This document shows, one piece after another, positions 20,001 to 26,600 of a DNA stretch of 64,000 bases. Positions within the stretch are counted from its first letter, which is position 1. Every line of letters starts with the position of its first letter. This DNA comes from Blastocatellia bacterium (lineage in GTDB: Bacteria > Acidobacteriota > Blastocatellia > Pyrinomonadales > Pyrinomonadaceae). The position numbers and the translations under genes were made by a program. The notes under the pieces are model-generated. The model worked only from the letters and a program-made list of their open reading frames with translations, searched no databases and was not told the origin of the DNA. The stretch is taken from assembly GCA_016789265.1 (NCBI GenBank), contig JAEUQK010000001.1:1-64000 (forward strand), given 5' to 3'.

Positions 20001-20286
20001 GATCGGGACGCTTGTACCGACGGCGGCTCCGGCATCGATCAGCGGAAGGGTGACAGATCCGTTCGGTCGAGGTTTGCGCGGGGTGGTGATTCTCGCGCAG
20101 GGCTCGGACGGCGTTACGAGATCGGCGGTCACGAACACATTTGGGCACTATAAAGTTGAAGGACTTGCGGCCGGGCAGACTTGTGTCTTGTCGGCAAGCT
20201 CGCGTCGTTACTCTTTCGCGAACAACTTCCGCCTGGTGGATCTGTCGGCCGATGTGAGTAACGAGGATTTTGTGGCTACTCGTTGA
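14080..20286 (+). CDS. Giant secreted protein: metzincin-type protease motif, SGNH esterase, beta-helix-like repeats, C-terminal CarboxypepD_reg-like domain
   Basis: Protein of 2,068 residues. I chose ATG 14080, after which a signal peptide follows (SIIGCLGILVLLAVTIGA); an in-frame ATG at 14017 overlaps the previous gene. Around residue 189 lies HEVGHGLGLTH, a complete HExxHxxGxxH zinc motif of metzincin peptidases. Residues 380-605 form an SGNH/GDSL hydrolase: IGDSLAFG (S387), GGNDLGLG (N460) and DFTHPND (D587, H590). Residues 690-1930 are glycine/threonine/asparagine-rich repeats, including WDGGG-x-TNNWSEAANW modules. The last 80 residues (SISGRVTDPFGRGLRG) match a carboxypeptidase-regulatory-like fold. 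Likely extracellular; protease plus esterase on one adhesin-like chain is unusual. Confidence 0.85.
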   Translation: MMNAARSIIGCLGILVLLAVTIGAKDFCGTERAMAKLTPAQKQQLRRYSVKGSVPANELLLYLHFTGATIRPGFANATGFVSPLVKGTSNVPPPTMTAAQIAETIELVKDDFSPFNIQITTDYNTFLNYPIAFKQIAIISTLPSTIGMSGVSGVSPWVGIGTRLFSNPSFTFASTLGNVPEDVANVISHEVGHGLGLTHQGRFTIGCAFDIEYQPNIGTGPLAFGPLMGEALAPSISNWWSQACTHPVDGGPLHDFSLISNQVVLRPDDVPNVAPGGSASTPFNGVIEKAGDSDLVRVTSGFADFLSVRSSNIDLVASVFATNGTLIGRYIDRDRSGLTFPIPSGASDIRIRPASNANMDAVFMTGRYRLTGLGSGGAINYTAIGDSLAFGTGAGTPASGGYVPRLRNKIATATGQSVTLDNRGNFGIFSSQLLTSVQTDAAMRASLQSADIITFNIGGNDLGLGRLNYRNNACGGADGQDCLRATATSLKANWDATVAELRTLNPDADIRTIDIYYPAVNFDSTQDSFPGDGLNDFQVLNSYLADFNAHVAVTSASNDIKRGHVHEAFNGSGGTNDPIAGGLIAADFTHPNDTGYELIAVKLFETDTVTFALDPEAVTLALGATQQFTRTGGTPPVVFSLVQNQSGGNVDASGLYTAGPNVGIDIVRVTDEDDATADASVRVSSDISCPDANTKVWDGGGDTNNWSEAANWCNNTVPTTHHSIIFNATSIKNLNINTNVTVASANITSLYTGTITQGTSNLNVTFSFTQAGGTFVAGSGSITVGTTHSHAGGTFSGGFGGLDIEGGFDISGGTFNAPMGEAFFGAPYFQVTGGTFNPNGGTIVFDGGLTNFTIPTTFTLNNVTVNKSSSLRFTTNSSTLVVTGTLTLTNGSIENTAAIGTVEAQGNVVMASTYDGGDATLLISGAATRTVTLPAGATMPRLTVNAPNVTIDTSGTGTILFAQPISIQSVTSFTNGPVNFTFNVGFTIGATTNFVPGSGNLTFNSFLSQNAGTFNAGSGTLDVNGGFDISGGTFTAPTGTAFFGAPYFLVTGGTFNPNGGTIVFDDGLTNFTIPTTFTLNNVTVNKTSSLRFITNSSTLVVTGTLTLTNGSIENTAAIGTVEAQGDVVMASTYDGGDANFRFGGSANQTYTNAGGVNPQGTWTIDKSGGVLILASNLILGTSQALNITSGELSQGTAADLRAGTITVGATGRWRNNGTGDITLGGNVANSGEIDIDGTTVSCDEADSILIRSSSAGVQRNWSGTGSFFVQDADVQDQAGTAAITVHAGTNSGNNGGNWTFDPTCAPFVWDGGGATNNWSEAANWRRNLLPLASTVVLFNGTSVKDSVVDTSYSVDGVQVNSGYSGTLSWSGGNILTVGSLGFVQNAGIVLAGVLTVNGNTTISGGEFTSAAAAIKDFNGDLTISNASFTGPSSATTFISGNFNLTTPTSYSPGSSVRFDGGSSTTVTVPSNTQFNLFAIDKTGSASVSITGGSNVIVNGNLFLMDGLLNGDLIEVRGRFDVLTGFDGGNGAVIIQNLPIGQLSTIQSDAVLPQFVTVNSANCNLSVANLAGTVTFQNLTLQNGTIAASSTLASSIIVIGNYSQSGGTFSYGSFAGQSMTVNGDFSLIGGIFRPLAASLVDLNGDVTLTGGTFTANSGDLTIAANFSRSGSNTFNHNGGRVIFDGSTDRNLSLPDVPFTTVFNDVRFDSPNSTFIDSSVSTFTAFITAGELEFADGFVVSAPARSIVEARGDVVIGGGLDNGISTTIKFGGNAAQSFTDNGGFESFDFTLDKSGGTVNLLSDLDLAVALNDQTLDLANGTITTGANRVIVGGDDTLINGNGFVVGNLEQQFTTGTSTVFNVGTADGPSPVTVNVIAAAANVMGGGPASLTISATQGIRPGMHPLMSVGRFWTITETGDITADLTFNYPQGDANGNEALFGLFRWNGTTNTAVTGNLDTVANTFFTAGVSEFSDWTIGTLVPTAAPASISGRVTDPFGRGLRGVVILAQGSDGVTRSAVTNTFGHYKVEGLAAGQTCVLSASSRRYSFANNFRLVDLSADVSNEDFVATR
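16504..16837 (+). repeat. Intragenic direct repeat, copy 1 (334 bp)
   Basis: Nearly identical to 17161-17494, from GATATCAGCGG to GATGCGA. It encodes one beta-helix-like module of the giant secreted protein, and the near identity at DNA level points to recent duplication or gene conversion. Confidence 0.85.
17161..17494 (+). repeat. Intragenic direct repeat, copy 2 (334 bp)
   Basis: Second copy of the 16504-16837 repeat, 657 bases downstream and in frame. Most differences cluster near its start (a short stretch encoding TAPTGTAFF instead of NAPMGEAFF). Confidence 0.85.
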
Positions 20287-20344
20287 CCGACGCAGGTTGC
20301 AGCGATAGGTGCCCAACACGATCGAGAGGACGGTGCTTGGGACG

Positions 20345-20353
20345 ATGGTTGCA
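20345..20353. other. Putative integrase arm site, right end of unit 1
   Basis: ATGGTTGCA, followed by AAATGGAGGCGC, 136 bases left of att B. The sequence from here to att B is homologous to 49371-49562 at the right end of unit 3. Confidence 0.6.
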
Positions 20354-20448
20354 AAATGGAGGCGCTTTTTTTCGACGGACGGATCCTCGTAAGTATAAGG
20401 AATAAGGAGCTTACAAGTTGGCCCTTTCGTGGCCTCTGTGAACTAACG

Positions 20449-20482
20449 AAAAAAGGGACTTTCGAATTTCTTCGAAAGCCCC
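20449..20482 (-). terminator. Rho-independent terminator beside att B
   Basis: On the minus strand GGGGCTTTCGAA, loop, TTCGAAAGTCCC, then a T run. The same hairpin adjoins att C and the intact tRNA, so each unit brings its own terminator for the tRNA it rebuilds. Confidence 0.75.
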
Positions 20483-20489
20483 GTATTTA

Positions 20490-20537
20490 TTGGTCGGGAC
20501 GGCGAGATTTGAACTCACGACCTCTCGCACCCCAAGC
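20490..20537 (-). repeat. att-like repeat B
   Basis: The same 48 bases as att A and as the 3' part of the tRNA-Pro at 49515-49562. It separates unit 1 from unit 2. Confidence 0.9.
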
Positions 20538-20639
20538 AGAAATGGGACTTTCGCATAAGTTGTCAGAATGTATCAAACCTGCTTAAAATCAACGCCTCCT
20601 TCGAATTCCTGAGCTTTTTGTATCCGTTCTGATCGGGAA

Positions 20640-20662
20640 AAGTGCCACCATCCTGCAACCAT
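20640..20662. other. Putative integrase arm site, left end of unit 2
   Basis: Carries CCACCATCCTGCAACCAT, 103 bases from the end of att B, exactly as in unit 1. The sequence between att and this site is recognisably similar to 8259-8360. Confidence 0.6.
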
Positions 20663-21138
20663 CGCGAGAGCCCAGCGACTGTCGTCCGTCCCGAGCGGGT
20701 TCGATCAGTTTCAATTCTTTTCTCATAAGTCGCTGTCCCCCGTTCTCGGCGAGTCGCAACGGAGCAACTTACGGTAGCAATCGCCACGCCAAAGAACGGT
20801 TTTCTAGGCTGTTTGGATAATCGATTCACCAGTCCTGAATCTTCCACTTGGAGTCGCGTGCGATTCGTCGTCAATATCGAACTCTTGGAAGCAGGCAGGG
20901 TTCCCGATCGCAAAAACGGTAGTTGGCAAAAACGGGGCGTCGACGGTGTCTTTGACTTCGATAGAAATAAGGCGATAATCTTCCTAAGTCCCTTATTAAT
21001 CTGGACTCCCGAGCGCGTGAATCCCAGCGACGCGTAGCTGCGCACAGGTTAGCATCCACTGGGGGACTTCCTCGGTCCGATCACTGCATTGGCACCCGTA
21101 CAAAATGCAAAGAATTATGGCTCCCTATAAATATTCGT
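20663..21138. other. Non-coding stretch, left end of unit 2
   Basis: No convincing gene. Open frames here have no Shine-Dalgarno, no recognisable motif and atypical composition. The plus-strand frame of the RHS fragment that follows stays open upstream of 21139 but the translation there is not RHS-like. Confidence 0.5.
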
Positions 21139-22149
21139 ACTGCCTGGTACTCAACCGAAACCGCGAGCGGAACAAGCTACCTGACCAACGACCACCTCGG
21201 CTCCCCTCGGATCAACACGGACGGCAGCGGCACTGTCACTGCCCGCCACGACTACCATCCCTTCGGCGAAAAAATAACGCGTTCCGGCTACGGGTCGGAC
21301 GTTATTCGAAAGCAGTTCACCGGCTATGAGCGTGATGGGGAAACAGGATTGGACTTCGCTCAAGCACGAATGTTTTCTGAGCAACTCGCACGGTTTTCTG
21401 TGCCGGATCCAGCTATGATGAGCGCAAGCGTTCAGAATCCTCAAACATGGAACCGATATGCGTACGTTTTGAATAGCCCTCTTAAATACTCTGACCCATT
21501 AGGGCTTTGGGCGGTTAAGCGGGTCGTACACAAAAAAACCGATGACAAAGGAAATGAAACGGATCAAATCGATTACGTGGAATTTATTTTAGTAGCAGAA
21601 GAGGGCGACGATCTGAATACACTCAAGGAACAGTTTAATCTAAAGAGCGAGAAGGACGCCTCGAAACTAATGGATAGTCTAATGAAAAACGGCATGAGGC
21701 TTTCTAAGGTTAGCAATTCCAACATCAAAAATGTTTTCAAGGAGATGGAGAGCATTGAGAAGAACTACCAACAAGCGATTCTCGACAAAGGAGTCGAAGC
21801 TGCCAATGACAACGGGCGCGATTGTAGTATGACAACTTCGCAAATCAGGTTTGGAGAGATGATTCGTGGTACGGATGCTGTTAAAGCTTTTGCTGAGGGT
21901 GACAGGCCCGGAATCGTCCGGTCAGAACGGAATCCCAAAGATGCCCGTACCGGGGATGCAATACTCTGGGTTAAAAATAACGAACCTGTACATCTTGCGA
22001 CCTTCCTGATATTCAATCGATCGGGCGAACCTGTAGTATACAGCAAAACAAATAGCACGGGACCGTACGAGGTCAAAACGACAGGTAATCTGACAAAGGA
22101 TAATCCAAACTTCGGAAAGGCGGACAAATATTACGTAGGGAGACCGTAA
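21139..22149 (+). pseudogene. Orphan RHS C-terminal fragment with toxin-like tip
   Basis: The frame enters RHS core sequence at about 21148 without a start codon: WYSTETASGTSYLTNDHLGSPR, then HDYHPFGEKI, TGYERDGETGLDFAQARMF, RYAYVLNSPLKYSDPLG, the standard end of an RHS core. After DPLG comes a unique tip of about 210 residues. It contains GRDCSM and, some 60 residues on, TGDAILWVKNNEPVHLATF with YSKTNSTGPYE, a Cys-then-His layout like NlpC/P60-type thiol enzymes (inference). Only the ATG at 21349 could start translation. A secreted-protein gene overlaps its stop by one base. This fits a displaced toxin cassette that needs recombination with a full RHS gene to be used. Confidence 0.8.
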
Positions 22150-22817
22150 TGGCTCATATATTCTTATCTTTAGTCTTCATTGCGTCCTTATTTGCATCCG
22201 TCGGATATGGACAGAACCGAGCAAGCACGCCTCCACAGTTGCGGTTTGAGAGTGAGCCCGTTAATACCAAGTACGATGAAAATAGGGATCGGATCGCAAT
22301 CGAAGCCCAACTTCGTCTGACGCTAGTAAATCACACAGGTCAAAATGTTCTTTTACTTCGAGACTATTTAACCTTTTGGGGAAAAGATGTTTACACCAAA
22401 GGAGCGGACGGCAAGCTTACGACTATATACTCCCAACCCGGCGGGAACAGTTACCGACATCGAGAAAAGCAACGAATCCAGTTACTTGCTCTAAGACCTC
22501 CATCCAACAGTATCGTGGTGCTTGAACCTAAGGGGTCTATTGTGCTGGATGAATCAGTCCATATCCTACTCTACAAGCGAGAAAGGAAAGAGCAGGGAGT
22601 ACAAGATATTACTCTCGACGAGGTCAGGGGGTTCTCATCACTCTGGCTCAGCGTTCGATATGCTTTTTGGGATCCAAACTTGGATCTTGATATCAACACA
22701 ATGCAACAATTAGATTTCGGGTCCCAGTTAAGGAAGAACTGGGAGGTTCACGGAATGCTCTGGACTGAACCTATCCCGAGCTTACCGGTCGAAATTCATC
22801 TTCGAAAATCTTCATAG
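22149..22817 (+). CDS. Secreted protein, candidate immunity partner of the RHS tip
   Basis: Protein of 222 residues with a signal peptide (MAHIFLSLVFIASLFASVGYG). Its ATG shares one base with the TAA stop of the RHS fragment, so translation is probably coupled. The mature part is beta-rich (LRFESEPVNTKY ... IAIEAQLRLTLVNHTGQNVLLLRDYLTFW). I do not recognise the family. Position directly behind a polymorphic toxin tip is where immunity genes sit, and an exported immunity protein would fit a toxin acting on the cell envelope. Both points are inference. Confidence 0.7.
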   Translation: MAHIFLSLVFIASLFASVGYGQNRASTPPQLRFESEPVNTKYDENRDRIAIEAQLRLTLVNHTGQNVLLLRDYLTFWGKDVYTKGADGKLTTIYSQPGGNSYRHREKQRIQLLALRPPSNSIVVLEPKGSIVLDESVHILLYKRERKEQGVQDITLDEVRGFSSLWLSVRYAFWDPNLDLDINTMQQLDFGSQLRKNWEVHGMLWTEPIPSLPVEIHLRKSS

Positions 22818-22857
22818 ACGTTTCGCGCTCACGATTGGGCGATCGCTAATGTGGGGC

Positions 22858-23030
22858 TTAGTATTTAGGTTTCATCTCTTCCAACCTTCGATCCATATCC
22901 CTAAAGAATCCCGTTACAACAGGTGAAACCATCCTGAGGCCTGCGGCCTCGGTCTCCGCGGTCTGGTTGATCGTTGCGACCTCGGTGCTCTTCGAAATAC
23001 GACTTCGATACCTTAGGAGAGTGACGGCTC
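22858..23030 (-). pseudogene. Short coding remnant
   Basis: A minus-strand frame of about 57 codons, bounded upstream by a stop codon and without a usable start, translates to a plausible protein end (QTAETEAAGLRMVSPVVTGF ... RRLEEMKPKY). It may be the tail of a lost gene. The rest of 22818-23163 shows nothing. Confidence 0.25.
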
Positions 23031-23163
23031 ACAAACAATCCACGGGCGGGAACGACCACACGACTGGACGCAGAAGTCTACGTTCGATCGGAAAGGAAAT
23101 GGAAACTTAGATGCTCCCAATTCCACGACGCCAAGGCTGAGCTGAAACAGCCGGATCCAATGA

Positions 23164-24270
23164 CTAGTCCGAGTCATTAGAGCTTCCGGTTTCCGAGTTC
23201 ATGTTAGCAACATCGTCCAAGAGTTTGACCGCTTCGAGCATCTGCTTCTTGTCGGCTTGAGCGTAGATCGTTGTGATGCTCATGTCCGAATGAGCGAATA
23301 GATTCTGGACGATTAGTGGATTCGTATTTCGCTTGATCAGCTCGCTTGCGAAATAACTGCGAAGATCGTGGAAGTGATAGTTCTCTTCCCTAGTTCCGCC
23401 TTTCTTGTTGATGCCTGCTTCGCGTAGGGCGGTGTGCCAACGCTTGCGGAAGTCATTGACTGGGAATGGGAGCTGCCCATCGGCGATCATTTCTTTCAGC
23501 ATTGCGGCGGCGGTCGCGTTGATCGGGACGAGGCGCGGCGGCCTTCCCTTCGATCCGATCACAAGGATCTGCTCGTGTTCGAAGTCGATCACATCCTCGG
23601 TAATGGCCATAAGCTGACCTCGGCGGAGCGGAAGGTTCACCGCGAGAACAATGAGTCTATATAAGAGCGGGTGCTTTTCTAGTTCCCGCCAGAGTGCCTT
23701 CTTCTGCTCCTCATCTAGTAACCTTCGCCTCGGCGGCGGCTCCGGAAGAGCCTTCACGTACTGCATCGGGTTCCGGTCGATAATTCCCTCTTCGCATGCA
23801 AGGCTGAATATCTTCGACAACGTCGACATGACGCGATTGATCGATGCGGGCGATAGTGCACTTTCCTTTTTTCTCTTATTCTGTCGATCCTGTAGCTTGG
23901 CTCTACAATTCCGACAGTCCTGCGGTGTGATGCTGCCAATTGTTTGTTTCTTGAAATGCTTGAGCAAGAGCCGGATATACAAATCCTTCGCTCCCTTGTT
24001 GATATTGTTTTGCTCAACGTACGGTCGGTACTTTTTCTCGATGAACGAGGCCAGGGTAGTCGTGGTATCAGCGACGCTGTAGCTGTGATCGAAGGATGCC
24101 TTGATGATCTGTCGTTCCGCTAGCTCTGCTTCTTGTTTGGTTTTGGCTTCCGGAATACTCTGGTGGATCGTCTTCCCTTTGAGCCTCTTGTAGATCCACC
24201 AACGAGCGTCAGCGTAGCGTGGATGAGACGAGGAAATGCGTTTCCCTTTGTATCTTTTGTAAACGGACAT
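23164..24270 (-). CDS. Tyrosine recombinase/integrase (unit 2)
   Basis: Protein of 368 residues. N-terminal arm-binding part (1-65), SAM-like core-binding domain (70-165) and catalytic domain with R216 (LPLRRGQL), K241 (IGSKGRPPRLVP), H301 and R304 (HFHDLRSYFAS), H327 (FAHSDMS) and Y336 (TTIYAQ), so the catalytic set is complete. Twelve substitutions separate it from the integrase at 47997 over about 345 residues, then the tails diverge. It most likely inserts DNA at the tRNA-Pro anticodon-loop site. Its upstream region (24271-24515) matches that of the second integrase and leads into an arm site, but the att copy beyond is lost. Confidence 0.93.
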   Translation of the reverse strand: MSVYKRYKGKRISSSHPRYADARWWIYKRLKGKTIHQSIPEAKTKQEAELAERQIIKASFDHSYSVADTTTTLASFIEKKYRPYVEQNNINKGAKDLYIRLLLKHFKKQTIGSITPQDCRNCRAKLQDRQNKRKKESALSPASINRVMSTLSKIFSLACEEGIIDRNPMQYVKALPEPPPRRRLLDEEQKKALWRELEKHPLLYRLIVLAVNLPLRRGQLMAITEDVIDFEHEQILVIGSKGRPPRLVPINATAAAMLKEMIADGQLPFPVNDFRKRWHTALREAGINKKGGTREENYHFHDLRSYFASELIKRNTNPLIVQNLFAHSDMSITTIYAQADKKQMLEAVKLLDDVANMNSETGSSNDSD

Positions 24271-24748
24271 AGGCTGTGAGTGAACTTCGAGATTGGTCGG
24301 CTCCAGTTAGTCCGACGTGTCGATCTGCGAGCGACATCCGCAAGTTCTATTCCGCCGCTTGTCAGCAGCCTATTTGTTTGAGATTTGGAATGATATGGCT
24401 GAAATCGGTTTGTTTCTGCATCGGGCTGGTGCATTATTGGACCGTCTGGTGCGTGAGCCGTCCGAGATGGTTCGAAAAACGAGCGTTCAGATGATGGTTG
24501 CAGAATGGAGGTGACTTTTACCTCGGGAATGAAATTATCGGTATCGGGGGATTACCCTGGGCTTCTAGACTCAAATCCAGAAAGAGCTCGCAGGATAGCG
24601 TGGGTGAGTGTCGCCGATATAGGTGAAGCTCTTGCCCGAGGAGAGGCATACGTATTCGGTGTGCTCTGCGAGTATGTTCCATGACGCTCGCGTAAAACTT
24701 ATTTAGACCTGTCTTACGCGGCCTGTAGCTGATCATAATTCCGAAAGC
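24271..24748. other. Integrase upstream region and fusion scar
   Basis: No gene. 24300-24515 is homologous to 49195-49390 (upstream of the other integrase), including repeated GGTGC motifs and ATGGTTGCA. Homology ends near 24515. In unit 3 it runs on for another 120 bases into a terminator and att, so that end has been deleted here. 24516-24748 shows no recognisable feature. Confidence 0.55.
24494..24502. other. Putative integrase arm site, former right end of the left half of unit 2
   Basis: ATGGTTGCA followed by GAATGGAGG, as at 20345 and 49371. An att copy would be expected about 137 bases to the right but is absent. Confidence 0.55.
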
Positions 24749-25909
24749 TTACTTGCTTTGGTATTCGTAAAGCACCAGGGTTCGTTTCTTCTTGTCTGGC
24801 ATAAGGAAGTATTTCCAATTCGGACTTAATGACGTATGGAGAATTTCAGGGATCGGCATTTCTTCCAGCAACAAACCGGTGCTGGTGTCCCATACGAAAA
24901 CATGTGTCGAGGTCATACTCATCAACCTTGCCCCATCTGGACGGAAGGAGATACGGCGAACTTCTTTTCGATTGTTCAATGAAAACAGCTGTTTTCCGGT
25001 TGCCATGTCCCACAGCTTGAGATCCTGATTTCGGCTTCCAGTTGCAAGTACTCTATCGTCCGGACTCAAAGCCAATGCCGTAATGGCGAGTCTATGTTTC
25101 TTAAAGGTTTGGAGGAGATTGCCGGTTTTCACATCCCACGATTTCGCGGTTCCAATGCCCGAACCGGTGATTATGGTTTTGCTGTCGCTCGTGAAAACAA
25201 TGTTTCGTACGGTGCCGGGATCCGTCATATCAAAGCCATGATCAAGGCTCTTGTCGATTAGCTGACTGATCAAATCACCGGTTGACGTATTCCAAAGAAA
25301 GACCATGCTACCGAAAGCCACGGCAACGACGCCACCATCAGGACTAAACTCGATCGAATAAATCGTTCGATTGCAATGACAGTCGGAACTGGCCGATGAG
25401 AGCTCGGCAATCAATTTGTTGCGGGATGTGTCCCAGAGAAGCGCGTGTTCGCCAAGTTCAACAACGACCCTCGTTCCGTCGGGACTAAGATAGGGCACAG
25501 TATAACCTTTTGGAGTCTGGTCTCGATTAGTCGGAAATCGAACCGAGATTCGTCCGCTACTGAGATCCCAAACTTCGACAGTGAAGTCCTCACAGCCAAC
25601 GGCGAACCGATCACCACTACGATTGAGAATGCCTCCCGAGTATATCCCGCCGCCACACGGCAAAAAGGTAGGAGTTCTGGTCCCCATGTGCAATGTCCAT
25701 TCCTTAGGTTGGCGATTCCTCCCTAACGCGAATAGCTCACTTTGGTCGGTGAACTTCGCGAGAAAGAGTGTTTCGCTTGAAAGGTCAAGCGAACTGACAC
25801 GAATCAACCGTGTTCGAAGGTCCGTCACTTGGCCCGAGGCAACACTCACTAAGAGAACTAAAACTACTGCCGTACGCAGAACTAGATACTTGAGATGGCA
25901 ATAAAACAT
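24749..25909 (-). CDS. Secreted WD40-repeat protein, candidate partner of the RHS tip
   Basis: Protein of 386 residues with an N-terminal export signal (LRTAVVLVLLVSVASGQ) and about seven WD40-type blades, recognisable by repeated endings such as VEVWDLSSG, ALLWDTS, VFLWNTSTG, AKSWDVKTG, LKLWDMATG and VFVWDTSTG with SPDG turns. WD40 propellers usually mediate protein binding. Its ATG overlaps the stop of the toxin-tip frame by one base (TAATG), the same arrangement as at 22149. It may therefore be an exported immunity or chaperone-like partner of the RHS protein. That role is inference; the fold is not. Confidence 0.85.
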   Translation of the reverse strand: MFYCHLKYLVLRTAVVLVLLVSVASGQVTDLRTRLIRVSSLDLSSETLFLAKFTDQSELFALGRNRQPKEWTLHMGTRTPTFLPCGGGIYSGGILNRSGDRFAVGCEDFTVEVWDLSSGRISVRFPTNRDQTPKGYTVPYLSPDGTRVVVELGEHALLWDTSRNKLIAELSSASSDCHCNRTIYSIEFSPDGGVVAVAFGSMVFLWNTSTGDLISQLIDKSLDHGFDMTDPGTVRNIVFTSDSKTIITGSGIGTAKSWDVKTGNLLQTFKKHRLAITALALSPDDRVLATGSRNQDLKLWDMATGKQLFSLNNRKEVRRISFRPDGARLMSMTSTHVFVWDTSTGLLLEEMPIPEILHTSLSPNWKYFLMPDKKKRTLVLYEYQSK

Positions 25910-26589
25910 TATCTTCCCCTATTCGCTGCGATTCTGATACCAAAAGCGAACGGCACGGTAAATCCAAAACGATCCCCTATCCGTCCGCCACTACCGAATG
26001 CAATGTCGGCAAAACGGGGACGACTCGTAGAAAATAGTACACCTCGAATCAGAGCTAGATCGAGCTGTGTGACGGTCTTGAACACAGCGGATCCAACTCC
26101 ATTTTTCTTATCTCTGAGTTGACTGTCGTGTGTCTTACATGCCGAATCCCTACCATCGACCGGCGTTTCATTTTCAGTCGCATTTCCGACCCCCCAACCG
26201 GGAGAGCAGAAGAACCCATATAAGGGCATAAATCCTTCCCACCACTTCTTGGAGCCAAAGCGTTTAAGGGCTGCCCAAACGTTTCTCAATCCGTTTTTGA
26301 ATCCTTGCCAAGCTCCTCCTAAAAGACTCCTGCCACTCAGCGCGCCATTTACAATCGAGTCCTCGATCACACCTGCTAAAGCCCCCACAAACGCAAGGCC
26401 AATAATTTTTCCAAGCTGCTTGAACTTTCCTTGAAAGAGCAATCCGGCCAATTCGAGGGCGCTGCCTATTTTTGAGGCCCAACTCAAGGCAGTCGAAACA
26501 TACGTCGCTATCACTAACCAGGTCGGCGCTACTAAAGAAGGAGCGAAGATACTGATCGCAGCAACCAAACTCGCTCCAAGAGTAACCAC
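25909..26589 (-). CDS. RHS toxin tip, phospholipase A2-like, in the -1 frame relative to its RHS core
   Basis: The frame of 226 residues can start at a GTG at 26589, but its sense continues upstream to about 26679 (IGKIFSAIGRAINKVLSHIA), inside the end of the RHS gene. A -1 shift there would join EYDAAGR to IGKIFSAIG. Residues 1-120 are rich in hydrophobic and small residues. The C-terminal part has FCSPGWG ... TPVDGRDSACKTHDSQL, which matches the phospholipase A2 active-site pattern (D-x-AC-x-x-HD) with a preceding Cys/Gly loop. A lipase-type toxin is therefore likely. The frame break may be a disabling deletion, a programmed shift or an assembly error. Confidence 0.7.
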   Translation of the reverse strand: MVTLGASLVAAISIFAPSLVAPTWLVIATYVSTALSWASKIGSALELAGLLFQGKFKQLGKIIGLAFVGALAGVIEDSIVNGALSGRSLLGGAWQGFKNGLRNVWAALKRFGSKKWWEGFMPLYGFFCSPGWGVGNATENETPVDGRDSACKTHDSQLRDKKNGVGSAVFKTVTQLDLALIRGVLFSTSRPRFADIAFGSGGRIGDRFGFTVPFAFGIRIAANRGR

Positions 26590-26600
26590 GGCTGCCAGTA

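Larger units (their letters stand above)
8211..20537. mobile_element. Integrative unit 1 at tRNA-Pro (no integrase gene)
   Basis: Bounded by att-like direct repeats A (8211) and B (20490). Just inside each end are inverted arm-like sites, TGCAACCAT on the left (ends 8383) and ATGGTTGCA on the right (20345). Their distances to the att copies, about 103 and 137 bases, match those of the integrase-bearing units. Cargo: winged-helix/TPR regulator, small CxxC protein, two giant secreted proteins. No recombinase gene is seen, so the unit either lost it or is mobilised in trans. Confidence 0.7.

Noticed and set aside
20563..21045. 160-codon frame on the minus strand at the left end of unit 2
   Set aside because: It covers the conserved arm region, has no ribosome-binding site or motif, and its translation is basic and repetitive in the manner of antisense frames.
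24518..24736. 72-codon minus-strand frame before the WD40 gene
   Set aside because: No ribosome-binding site or motif, and it starts on the fusion scar.
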